A stretch of 9,850 nucleotides of DNA from Methanomassiliicoccales archaeon (GTDB taxonomy: Archaea > Thermoplasmatota > Thermoplasmata > Methanomassiliicoccales > UBA472), in the NCBI GenBank assembly GCA_028679935.1, contig JAJRAL010000071.1, positions 1 to 9,850 of the forward strand, given 5' to 3'. The notes below the pieces were generated by a model. That model saw only the letters and a list, made by a program, of their open reading frames with translations, did no database searches and was not told the origin of the DNA. Position numbers and translations under genes: made by a program. How positions within the stretch are numbered: the first letter of the stretch is position 1; each line of letters opens with the position of its first letter. This document shows, one piece after another, positions 1 to 6,278 of the stretch.

Positions 1-2009
1 ATGAGCAGCCCGATCTCCGATAGCCGGTCGTAGATCTCGCGGTGGCTCTTGACCAGTTTCTCGAGGGTGATCTCGCCCTCGCGCACCAAGGAGTACGCCT
101 TCTCCAGCTCGCCCTTCGCCAGGAATCGGTCCGTTTCCTCCGCTAGGCGCTCGACCTGCAGTACCTCGACCCCGTTCTTGCGCGCGCCGGCGATCTGCCT
201 GGTGAGCGTCATGTTGTGCCGTGACAGATCGTCCTTGAGGATTGAGCGCGAGTAGCTCGCGACCTCGTTCGCCGCCTGAAGTGCCTCGACCATCCTGCCC
301 TCTATCCTCAGGTCGTCGGCCTTCCTCAGCTTCTCGCTCAGCGTGATGCTCCCACCGCCGAGGTCGGTGGCGATGGAGAGGAGGCGCTTCGCCTCGTCGA
401 TGCGCTGGTCGAGGACCGCCGTCTGCTCCCTGCGGATCGTTCCGACGGTGAGGCTGCCGAGCTCGTACGCCTTCTCGTACTGGCCAGCCTTCAGCGCCTC
501 GTCCGCCTGACGCATCCTCTCGCCCAGCGAAGCTGCGGTGGCGAGCGACGGTTCCGCCACCACCAACGCCTTCGCCTCGTCGACCTTGGCGACGGACATC
601 GCCGATATCTTCTCGTCGACCGCCGACAGGCAGTCGTCGATCTCCTTCCTCAATCCGTCGTAGCGCATCTCATGCGTCTTCGCGACCACATCTTCGAGCA
701 ACGAGCTTTCTTTCGTGATGTCGGCGCCCATCCTGAGCGCCGCCGTGACCTTCATCTCCGCCTTCATGATGTCGCCGCCAAGGCGTGACTGGATGGCGGA
801 ATGCGCCTCCTTCTGCGCCTGCCTCAGCTTGCCGACCGCGTTGGTGAAATCGCGTCTCATGACCAGGCGCTTCGACTGCTCCGCAAGGGCCTTTGGCACC
901 GAAACGTCAGCGTCGATCGCCTCCGCCTGGGCGAACAGCGACCTGACCTCTGCGAGCTCCGCCTCCACCTGCTTGTACCCCTCGAGTTGGACCTCGAGCA
1001 GCGTCTCCGCATCCATCACCGTCCTGGAGGCGCCGGCGAAATCACCCTTGGCCATGGTCTGCCTCGCGGCGTCGAGTTTCGCCATGACCGCGCTCACGTC
1101 GGCCCTCACCTTCTGCGCAAGAAGCAGTCTGGAACGCAACTTGGAGACCATTAGTACGAGCTGTTCCCGCTCAAGCGAGGATATGCTCTCTCCGGCGAGG
1201 CGGCTCGACTCGAGAGCCTCGACCGACCTCCCCGAACGCACCAGATCCTTGCCCCGCGCGATCTCGTCTGAAATCGATCCGAGGTCGACCTCCATCGCCG
1301 CGAGCGACCCCGTCCTTGCCTTGAGTGCATCGAAGGTCGATCCGAGGTTCCTCGTCAGGGCGGAGCTCGCTTCCGTCTCGGCCATCGAGAGCGCCGCGAA
1401 CGCACCCTCGGCGTCCTTCGATGCCAGCAACGCCTCCGCCTTCTTCAGCAGCTCGACCGCCTTCGAGTCCGCCGTCCCTAGATTCTTCGACCGTTCCGCC
1501 GTCTCGCGGACGGACTCCGCCCTTGTGGCGAACTGCCCTTTGAGCGCGTTCGTCAGCAGGTCGACGCAGTCGTTGAGCCCCTTGACGGAATCCTCGTACT
1601 TCCCCGCCTCGAGGCTCTCCCTCGCTTCCGAGAGCATGTGTCTCTGGCCCTCGACGTTCACGCCGCTCTTCTCTGCCACCAGGGCGAGCGTCTGCGCCGT
1701 GCCGAACAATTCTCCTATGCTCTTGTTGACGAATCCCTCCGATTCGCTCCAGAGCGCCTTCGCCCTATCGTAGGCTTCCCTGTGACTGCCCTCGGCGAGC
1801 AGGGAACGCGCCTTCGCCGCGCCGGCCCCGACGCCGACGGGTGGCTTTTTGTCGGAGACCAGGGAGACGAGCTGCTCCGCCGAGGCGATGATCGACTCTA
1901 CCTTCTCAGTCCTCGCCGTGGACGACGCCTCGCTGCTCTTCGTCGCGAACGAGAGCGCTTCCTTGTAGTCTCTCTGGGAGAACGAGTGACGCCCTTCCTC
2001 TAGGAGCTT
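1..2009 (-). repeat. Tandem protein repeat, about 62 residues (186 bp), eleven copies visible
   Basis: Aligning the small residue in the GxYxEA-like turn of each copy puts it at residues 72, 133, 195, 257, 319, 381, 445, 507, 568, 630 and 692. The spacings are 61, 62, 62, 62, 62, 62, 64, 62, 61, 62 and 62. Examples of the turn are AGKYEDS (189-195), AKGDFAGA (374-381), AGQYEKA (562-568) and KGELEKA (686-692). Many copies also carry a linker such as GVNV, GADI or GVEV before the next unit. The copies are well diverged, so this is an old protein repeat and not a recent DNA duplication. The array probably continues beyond the left edge. Confidence 0.8.
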
Positions 2010-2171
2010 CTCCGCCTCTGCGGTCGATGCCTCGTACTCCTTCGAAGCGACGATGTCCTTCTCGGCCTTGGCAAGAAGGTCCTCTGCCTCTCTGCGGTTC
2101 CGGGAGGCCTCCTTGGTCTTCTGCTCTAGCTGCTTCGCCAGCTGCAGTTGCTTGAGATAGTCGCCCGACAC
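1..2171 (-). CDS. Large all-helical protein with 62-residue repeats, C-terminus beyond the window
   Basis: I do not recognise this gene as a named family. The minus-strand frame is open from a GTG at 2171 to the left edge: 723 codons with no stop. The GTG is preceded by a GGAGG ribosome site six bases upstream. An in-frame stop lies 46 codons-worth of bases or less further up (2217-2219), with no ATG between. The protein is rich in Ala, Glu, Lys, Leu and Ser and looks entirely alpha-helical. I see no signal peptide, membrane segment, Walker motif or catalytic motif. Residues 1-55 look like a coiled-coil lead-in. From about residue 55 a helix-turn-helix motif of the form LLxxGxYxEAxxLaxxA recurs about every 62 residues, at least eleven times. 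It resembles TPR-like or spectrin-like scaffolds, so a cytoplasmic scaffold or structural role is a guess. Third-position GC is high, as in neighbouring genes, so it is not an obvious recent import. Confidence 0.88.
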   Translation of the reverse strand, partial: MSGDYLKQLQLAKQLEQKTKEASRNRREAEDLLAKAEKDIVASKEYEASTAEAEKLLEEGRHSFSQRDYKEALSFATKSSEASSTARTEKVESIIASAEQLVSLVSDKKPPVGVGAGAAKARSLLAEGSHREAYDRAKALWSESEGFVNKSIGELFGTAQTLALVAEKSGVNVEGQRHMLSEARESLEAGKYEDSVKGLNDCVDLLTNALKGQFATRAESVRETAERSKNLGTADSKAVELLKKAEALLASKDAEGAFAALSMAETEASSALTRNLGSTFDALKARTGSLAAMEVDLGSISDEIARGKDLVRSGRSVEALESSRLAGESISSLEREQLVLMVSKLRSRLLLAQKVRADVSAVMAKLDAARQTMAKGDFAGASRTVMDAETLLEVQLEGYKQVEAELAEVRSLFAQAEAIDADVSVPKALAEQSKRLVMRRDFTNAVGKLRQAQKEAHSAIQSRLGGDIMKAEMKVTAALRMGADITKESSLLEDVVAKTHEMRYDGLRKEIDDCLSAVDEKISAMSVAKVDEAKALVVAEPSLATAASLGERMRQADEALKAGQYEKAYELGSLTVGTIRREQTAVLDQRIDEAKRLLSIATDLGGGSITLSEKLRKADDLRIEGRMVEALQAANEVASYSRSILKDDLSRHNMTLTRQIAGARKNGVEVLQVERLAEETDRFLAKGELEKAYSLVREGEITLEKLVKSHREIYDRLSEIGLL

Positions 2172-2177
2172 CCTGCT

Positions 2178-2182
2178 CCTCC
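2178..2182 (-). promoter_or_regulatory. Shine-Dalgarno site of the 62-residue repeat gene
   Basis: GGAGG on the minus strand lies six bases before the GTG at 2171. It decides this start, since no other start codon with a ribosome site lies in the same open stretch. Confidence 0.75.
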
Positions 2183-2232
2183 CGCGTTGATGTGACTCTG
2201 GATACTGGAACCCTGACTATGCTCTAATTTCC

Positions 2233-2246
2233 AGATAAGCCTTTTG
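2233..2246 (-). promoter_or_regulatory. Candidate archaeal promoter for the repeat gene
   Basis: The minus strand reads CAAAAGG followed by CTTATCT, which fits a BRE followed by a TATA box. Transcription would begin near 2210, leaving a leader of about 40 bases that contains the GGAGG site. An alternative AT-rich element (AAATTAGA, minus strand, 2223-2230) lies just downstream. The rest of the gap 2172-2272 holds only this promoter and the dyad at 2246-2262. Confidence 0.45.
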
Positions 2247-2262
2247 TCCTGGCTGCCAGGAC
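2246..2262. repeat. 17-base perfect dyad, possible operator
   Basis: GTCCTGGC T GCCAGGAC has eight-base perfect arms around one central base. It sits directly upstream of the candidate BRE/TATA of the repeat gene and 10 bases beyond the cgi121 stop. The one-base spacer suits a protein-binding dyad better than an RNA hairpin. No T-run follows it in the direction of cgi121 transcription, which argues against a terminator. Confidence 0.5.
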
Positions 2263-2272
2263 GCAGCGACGG

Positions 2273-2761
2273 TCAGCGCTTGGCTATCTCGACGAAGGCG
2301 ACGCGCTCTAGCACGAGGTCCGCGGCGCGGTCCTCGCCGATCGTCTCGAGCTCGCGCCTGGTGATCCCGAAGTTCGCCGCTTTCTCTGGGGTGCAATCGA
2401 GGACCGAATCGTCCCTCTCCAGTGAGGCGAGTCGGAGCACCTCGTCCGTCGGCGAATCGAACAGCACGATGGCGAATCGTTCCGAGCCTTTCTTTGGCGC
2501 CATCTTCTCCTGCGCCTTGGAGATCTGCCGCTCGCCGGAGGCGAAGAGCATCGTCTCCATGGCAATGTCCTTGCAGGAGTTGGAGGAGTTGGCGAACGAG
2601 CGGTTGGCGTGCTCCACGGCGCTCAATAGGTGCTCCCGGCCGCAGACCACATCCGCGTCCATCACCAGGACCTCACCGCGGCCGAGCCCCTTCAGCCTAT
2701 GCAGGAGCCCCCTCGCCTCGATCGGGCCGCCCCGCGCCCCGATCACGCTGACATCGGACAT
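2273..2761 (-). CDS. cgi121: KEOPS complex subunit Cgi121
   Basis: Cgi121 is an accessory subunit of the KEOPS complex, which puts the threonylcarbamoyl group on A37 of ANN-decoding tRNAs (t6A). It contacts Bud32 and helps bind tRNA. The 162-residue product matches the family's layout and usual length of about 150. It has an N-terminal strand region ending in VMDADVV (33-39), then GREHLLSAVEHA (41-52), and a conserved central METMLFASGERQISKA stretch (68-83). A DDSVLD segment (117-122) follows, and the C-terminus is LERVAFVEIAK (151-161). The ATG at 2761 is chosen because a BRE/TATA lies about 26-40 bases upstream, giving a nearly leaderless message. The frame stays open to 2866, but that extension covers the promoter and does not resemble the family. 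Identification is by recalled similarity to archaeal Cgi121. Confidence 0.87.
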   Translation of the reverse strand: MSDVSVIGARGGPIEARGLLHRLKGLGRGEVLVMDADVVCGREHLLSAVEHANRSFANSSNSCKDIAMETMLFASGERQISKAQEKMAPKKGSERFAIVLFDSPTDEVLRLASLERDDSVLDCTPEKAANFGITRRELETIGEDRAADLVLERVAFVEIAKR

Positions 2762-2786
2762 GCTGGCCGTTCGAAGGGGCGGATTC

Positions 2787-2801
2787 GTATTTAGCCTTTC
2801 G
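2787..2801 (-). promoter_or_regulatory. BRE/TATA promoter of cgi121
   Basis: The minus strand reads CGAAAGG followed directly by CTAAATAC. Counting about 25 bases on from the TATA centre puts the transcript start within a few bases of the ATG at 2761, so the message is probably leaderless or nearly so. The same CGAAAGG heptamer precedes the divergent thrB TATA box. Confidence 0.6.
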
Positions 2802-2827
2802 GCGGGAAGCGGCCTTCCCCCCATCCG

Positions 2828-2840
2828 CGAAAGGTTTATT
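2828..2840 (+). promoter_or_regulatory. BRE/TATA promoter of the thrB-thrC operon
   Basis: CGAAAGG (2828-2834) is followed by TTTATT (2835-2840). The expected transcript start is near 2862, giving a leader of about 20 bases that contains the thrB ribosome site. The gap 2762-2880 holds this promoter and the divergent cgi121 promoter, about 40 bases apart. Confidence 0.6.
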
Positions 2841-2870
2841 GGCGTCCAGCGTGGTTGGGCGGCCATACCT

Positions 2871-2877
2871 AGGTGAG
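2871..2877 (+). promoter_or_regulatory. Ribosome binding site of thrB
   Basis: AGGTGAG lies a few bases before the ATG at 2881 and pairs well with the archaeal 16S tail. It favours 2881 over the upstream in-frame ATG at 2839, which overlaps the TATA box. Confidence 0.7.
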
Positions 2878-2880
2878 GAG

Positions 2881-3822
2881 ATGGACGGCCGCTCGGTGAA
2901 GGTCATCGCCCCGGCGACGATCGCCAACGTAGGACCAGGGTTCGACGTGTTCGGATTGGCCCTGCAGGAGCCAGCCGACGTGCTCGAGGTAAGCATCTCG
3001 AGCGAGCCAGGGGTAAGGGTCGTCGCCGTCTTCGGAAAGGGGGCCGACCGCATCCCCGCCGACGGCAAGCGGAACACCGCCGCCGTCGCAGCGAAGGAGG
3101 TGCTGCGTCTCGCTAGGTCCGATTTCGGTCTGGATATCAAGATCGTCAAGGGCATCAGGCCGTGCAGCGGCATGGGTTCATCCGGAGCGTCGGCGGCCGG
3201 GGCTGCTTTCGCGGCGGACCTGCTCGTCGGCTCGGCCCTCGGTCCGAACCAACTCGTCGCCTGCGCCGCGAAGGGCGAGGAGGCGTCCTCGGGGAGCATG
3301 CACGCCGACAACGTCGCGCCGTGCCTGCTCGGCGGCTTCACCATCATCCGCTCGTACTCACCGCTGGACGTGGTGAGGATATCGCCCCCCGAAAAGCTTG
3401 GCATCGTTGCGGTGCTTCCCGACGTGATCGTCTCCACCAAGGATGCGAGGGGAGCGCTGCCGGCCCAGGTCGACCTGAGGAAGATGGTCTTCCAGGTCGG
3501 CCACGCCGCATCGTTGGCCGCTGGCATGTCGCTCGGGGACGTCGATCTTATCGGCAGGAGCGTGGCAGATGCGGTCGCCGAGCCAGCCAGGATGAGGCTA
3601 GTTCCACATCTGGAAAAGGCGGAGAGGGCGGCCCGCGAGGCGGGTGCGGTCGCGGCCTTCCTCGGAGGTTCGGGGCCTTGCGTCTGCGCGCTCTTCGACA
3701 AGAGCTCGATGGACGGTCGCAACATCGCCGAGGCGATTAAGGACGCGTACGAGACGGAGGGCATCGCCTCGGAGGCTTGGGTGACATCCTGGGGCGTCGG
3801 TTGTAGGAGGAGCGAGAGATGA
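2881..3822 (+). CDS. thrB: Homoserine kinase
   Basis: Homoserine kinase phosphorylates L-homoserine with ATP to O-phosphohomoserine, the step before threonine synthase, in the cytoplasm. The 313-residue product has the usual length and the three GHMP-kinase motifs. Motif 1 is APATIANVGPGFD (10-22). The ATP-binding motif 2 is RPCSGMGSSGAS (93-104). Motif 3 is LGGSGPCVCAL (261-271). The ATG at 2881 has a good ribosome site and begins just before motif 1, as in relatives. The stop overlaps the thrC start by four bases (ATGA), which implies translational coupling and a shared operon. Other GHMP kinases such as mevalonate kinase share the motifs, but pairing with threonine synthase and the GPGFD form of motif 1 support ThrB. 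Confidence 0.94.
   Translation: MDGRSVKVIAPATIANVGPGFDVFGLALQEPADVLEVSISSEPGVRVVAVFGKGADRIPADGKRNTAAVAAKEVLRLARSDFGLDIKIVKGIRPCSGMGSSGASAAGAAFAADLLVGSALGPNQLVACAAKGEEASSGSMHADNVAPCLLGGFTIIRSYSPLDVVRISPPEKLGIVAVLPDVIVSTKDARGALPAQVDLRKMVFQVGHAASLAAGMSLGDVDLIGRSVADAVAEPARMRLVPHLEKAERAAREAGAVAAFLGGSGPCVCALFDKSSMDGRNIAEAIKDAYETEGIASEAWVTSWGVGCRRSER
3806..3810 (+). promoter_or_regulatory. Ribosome binding site of thrC inside the thrB 3' end
   Basis: GGAGG lies eight bases before the ATG at 3819, inside the last codons of thrB. It supports translation of thrC as the second gene of a coupled pair. Confidence 0.7.
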
Positions 3823-5048
3823 GCTTCGTGGTCAGGTGCTTGGAGTGCGGGCGCGAGACGAGAGAACCGTACGCCGACAGCTGTCCTTCCTGTGGCGGCG
3901 GATTGAACGTCCAGATGGACCTCGAGCCCCTCAAGAAGCTCAGCCTCGGCACGCTGCGAAGGAGGCCGATCGGGGTCTGGCGTTATGCAGAGTTCCTGCC
4001 CGTCGACTCCAAGAAGGCAGTTTCGCTGAAGGAGGGCGGGACTCCGCTCTACGATTGCCGTTCGCTCGCGAAGGAGGTAGGGGTGCGCCGGCTGCACGTC
4101 AAGCACGAAGGGATGAACCCGACCGGCTCGTTCAAGGACCGCGGCATGACGGTGGGGGTCTCCAGGGCGGTAGAGCTCCGGTGCAAGGTCGTAGGGTGCG
4201 CGTCGACCGGCAACACCTCCGCCTCGCTCGCTGCGTATGCCGCGAAGGCGGAACTTAAATGCGTTGTGCTCCTGCCATCGGGAAAGGTCGCGCTGGGGAA
4301 GCTGGCGCAGGCGCTGTTCTACGGAGCGAGGGTGATCATGGTCGACGGCAACTTCGACGACGCCCTGATGATCGTCAGGCAGCTTGCGAAGGACGGCGAC
4401 CTCTACATCCTGAACTCCATCAATCCGTTCCGACCGGAGGGTCAGAAGACGATCGGCTTCGAGATCGCCGACCAGCTGGGCGCGGAGCTGCCAGACAAGA
4501 TCGTGGTTCCGGTTGGGAACGCGGCGAACATCTGGGCGATCTACAAAGGGCTCAAGGAGTGGCAGGAGCTCGGCTGGATTGACGAGATGCCTCAACTGAT
4601 AGGCGTGCAGGCCGAGGGCTCCAATCCGATCGCGAGGGCATTCCGGGAGCATCGCAACGACTTTGACCCGGTAGCGGAGCCGGAAACGATCGCCACGGCC
4701 ATCCGAATCGGGAACCCTGCGAGCGGGAAGAAGGCGCTCAGGGCGATCTACGAGACCGATGGCTACGTGACGGACGTCAGCGACAAGGAGATACTGGACG
4801 CCCAGGTTCTGCTCGGCAGGAAGGAAGGCATCGGGGTCGAGCCAGCCAGCGCCGCGGCGATTGCCGGAGTAGTCAAGCTGCGTCGCGAGGGGATTGTGGG
4901 AGCGAACGATTCGCTCGCATGCGTCTGCACCGGCAACGTGCTCAAGGATCCAGACACGGTCATCAAGCACTCCGCCCCGATTATCAAGGCGAAGGCCGAC
5001 GTGAAGGAGATAAGGAAGCTGATCCTCGAAAAGGACAGAAGCCCGTGA
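3819..5048 (+). CDS. thrC: Threonine synthase with N-terminal zinc ribbon
   Basis: Threonine synthase converts O-phosphohomoserine and water to L-threonine and phosphate using pyridoxal phosphate. The 409-residue product starts with a small zinc-ribbon-like segment with cysteines 7, 10, 22 and 25, common in archaeal ThrC. The fold-type II PLP core follows. The cofactor lysine is K107 in NPTGSFKDRGM (100-110). The STGNTSAS loop is at 129-136, and the phosphate-binding loop PVGNAAN is at 231-237. EPASAAA (341-347) and CTGN (370-373) complete the active-site framework. The start is fixed by the GGAGG site and the four-base overlap with thrB. The convergent HEPN gene ends 17 bases after its stop, and no T-rich terminator is seen between them. 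Serine/threonine dehydratases share the fold, but the zinc ribbon and thrB partner favour ThrC. Confidence 0.95.
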   Translation: MSFVVRCLECGRETREPYADSCPSCGGGLNVQMDLEPLKKLSLGTLRRRPIGVWRYAEFLPVDSKKAVSLKEGGTPLYDCRSLAKEVGVRRLHVKHEGMNPTGSFKDRGMTVGVSRAVELRCKVVGCASTGNTSASLAAYAAKAELKCVVLLPSGKVALGKLAQALFYGARVIMVDGNFDDALMIVRQLAKDGDLYILNSINPFRPEGQKTIGFEIADQLGAELPDKIVVPVGNAANIWAIYKGLKEWQELGWIDEMPQLIGVQAEGSNPIARAFREHRNDFDPVAEPETIATAIRIGNPASGKKALRAIYETDGYVTDVSDKEILDAQVLLGRKEGIGVEPASAAAIAGVVKLRREGIVGANDSLACVCTGNVLKDPDTVIKHSAPIIKAKADVKEIRKLILEKDRSP

Positions 5049-5065
5049 TTGAGTCTATGTCCCCC

Positions 5066-6115
5066 TTACGCATCGTAGGGATTCTCAATCGGCACCGCTT
5101 GTTGGTCCGTCGATAGGAGGAGCTTGAATAGGTCCTCCGCCTGGAAGCTCAACTTCTGGTACTCCCTCTCGGAAAGGAATCGCGAGTGAGAGAGCTTGTT
5201 CCTGATCGGCTCGAGCTCCCTCAGCTTGGAGATGACCATCGCCTGTTTCACCTTGTCCAGGTGTCCGACGATCTTCATCCTGTTCCTGCCCTTCTCGATG
5301 AGCATCGCCAGGTCAGAGAAGTCTAGATAGTCGAGCCAGTCCTGCGATGACTCGACCAGGAGGCTATCCCTCTCATACCTCATTCTCTCCAGGCACTTGT
5401 CGTAGATGTCCTTCGGAATGGCGTTGCTCAACGGTACCGCTTGGTCGCAGTAGATCAGCCGCTCGGCGATCAGTCGGCGTATCACGATCTCGAGCGTGAC
5501 CAGCAGTTTGTACCCGTCGATGTTCCAGCCCACATCGCCCTGCTTCCTCACGAGCTTGACCGCCTCGCTGCCGTACGGGTCGCTCTCGATGGCGATATCG
5601 GCCCCCTTCCACCCCGCCGATCTACCGGCGGGCTGTCCGGTCGCTCCTTGTTCACCGACGTGGTCAGAGATCTCCTCAAGGTTCGAGGCGAAAAGGAGCC
5701 CGTTGGCCGTTCCCGCGACTCGGGCGAACAGCTTCTCGTTGGTCCCTTTGACGGTCTCCCCGAACTTCTGGATCGCTCCCACCAGCTCCTCTCCGACGGA
5801 CTTCCAGTGATCCGCCATCTGCTTTTCGGACGGCTTCACGGTCCGCTCGTACACCTCTTTCGCCTTCTTGGCGACGGACGCGTCCGGGCTGGCCATCTGC
5901 TCGCGGATGAAATCCCTGGACTTTCCGGACGGCAGGCGGGGAAACCTCTCCTCGAAGATGGTGATTGCTCTCAGCCTGTCGTCGAGCGATCCGCTCTTCG
6001 ACAGCGTCTCGATCTCATCCATCCACTTGCCGCTTTGCACGATAAGATCGTCGACGGACTTGCCGGCCTCCGCCTTGTCCAGGTCCGTTCTCCGCGGCTC
6101 GTTTGTCGTCTGCAA
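5066..6115 (-). CDS. HEPN-domain protein, function unknown, start uncertain
   Basis: The C-terminal part, about residues 200-335 counted from the start chosen here, is all-helical. It carries the HEPN signature R-N-x3-H as RNKLSH (305-310), followed by SRFLSEREYQKL. In active HEPN proteins these Arg and His residues are the RNase site. The spacing and following helix recall Swt1-type or AbiU/ApeA-like HEPN domains. Upstream, residues about 45-95 look like a short HEAT-like helical segment (ASPDASVAKKAKEVYERTV, 75-93). Residues 155-171 form a Gly-rich linker. The frame is open to 6313, but codons before 6115 have low third-position GC and overlap the divergent promoter. I therefore propose TTG 6115 (349 residues). 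ATG 6022, GTG 6040 and ATG 6226 are alternatives. No antitoxin-like partner gene is adjacent, so an RNase role is inferred from the motif only. Confidence 0.7.
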   Translation of the reverse strand: MQTTNEPRRTDLDKAEAGKSVDDLIVQSGKWMDEIETLSKSGSLDDRLRAITIFEERFPRLPSGKSRDFIREQMASPDASVAKKAKEVYERTVKPSEKQMADHWKSVGEELVGAIQKFGETVKGTNEKLFARVAGTANGLLFASNLEEISDHVGEQGATGQPAGRSAGWKGADIAIESDPYGSEAVKLVRKQGDVGWNIDGYKLLVTLEIVIRRLIAERLIYCDQAVPLSNAIPKDIYDKCLERMRYERDSLLVESSQDWLDYLDFSDLAMLIEKGRNRMKIVGHLDKVKQAMVISKLRELEPIRNKLSHSRFLSEREYQKLSFQAEDLFKLLLSTDQQAVPIENPYDA

Positions 6116-6173
6116 TCCCCCATTCGAGTTGGTCGCCGATTTCGGCCAATGAAAGCACGAACCAGAACGTCTT

Positions 6174-6185
6174 CCGTAATATTGG
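6174..6185 (-). promoter_or_regulatory. Weak candidate promoter of the HEPN gene
   Basis: The minus strand carries CAATATTA (6177-6184), which is AT-rich within a GC-rich region and could be a TATA box for a start near 6150. No clear BRE was identified. It is the best candidate in the gap 6116-6278, which otherwise holds the divergent ATPase promoter. Confidence 0.3.
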
Positions 6186-6232
6186 TTCTCGCTTTCCGGC
6201 TCGTATTGAATGCCGGTCCTCGCCATTCGTCC

Positions 6233-6248
6233 GCAAACGGTTTTATCC
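6233..6248 (+). promoter_or_regulatory. BRE/TATA promoter of the KaiC-like ATPase gene
   Basis: GCAAACGG followed by TTTTATCC fits a BRE and TATA box. The transcript would start near 6270, so the ATG at 6279 has a leader of about ten bases and no ribosome site. This supports 6279 over the upstream in-frame ATG at 6210, which lies before the promoter. Confidence 0.55.
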
Positions 6249-6278
6249 GACCAGGCGGATACTAGCTTTCGGTTCCAC

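Noticed and set aside
715..1773. Plus-strand frame of 352 codons
   Set aside because: It is a shadow of the minus-strand 62-residue repeat gene. Its Ser/Ala-rich composition mirrors the repeat protein's codons, and it has no ribosome site.
1..2171. Repeat protein read as an SMC/Rad50-type ATPase arm
   Set aside because: There is no Walker A at the N-terminus, and the strict 62-residue units with Gly turns do not fit a long continuous coiled coil.
2246..2262. Dyad read as an intrinsic terminator of cgi121
   Set aside because: The loop would be one base and the following bases in the direction of transcription are A-rich, not T-rich.
2762..2866. N-terminal extension of cgi121 to an ATG at 2866
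   Set aside because: The extension covers the cgi121 and thrB promoters, is Pro/Arg-rich, and does not resemble the N-terminus of Cgi121 proteins.
2697..4970. Open minus-strand frame of 757 codons antisense to thrB and thrC
   Set aside because: It runs antisense to two genes with clear family motifs, has no recognisable domain, and is explained by the scarcity of stops opposite high-GC codons. It also overlaps cgi121.
5441..6265. Plus-strand frame of 274 codons
   Set aside because: It is antisense to the HEPN gene and has no domain of its own; codon bias favours the minus strand.
6210..6278. Upstream ATG at 6210 for the KaiC-like gene
   Set aside because: It lies upstream of the BRE/TATA at 6233-6248, so it would not be transcribed, and relatives begin near the VDGFDENLGGG segment.
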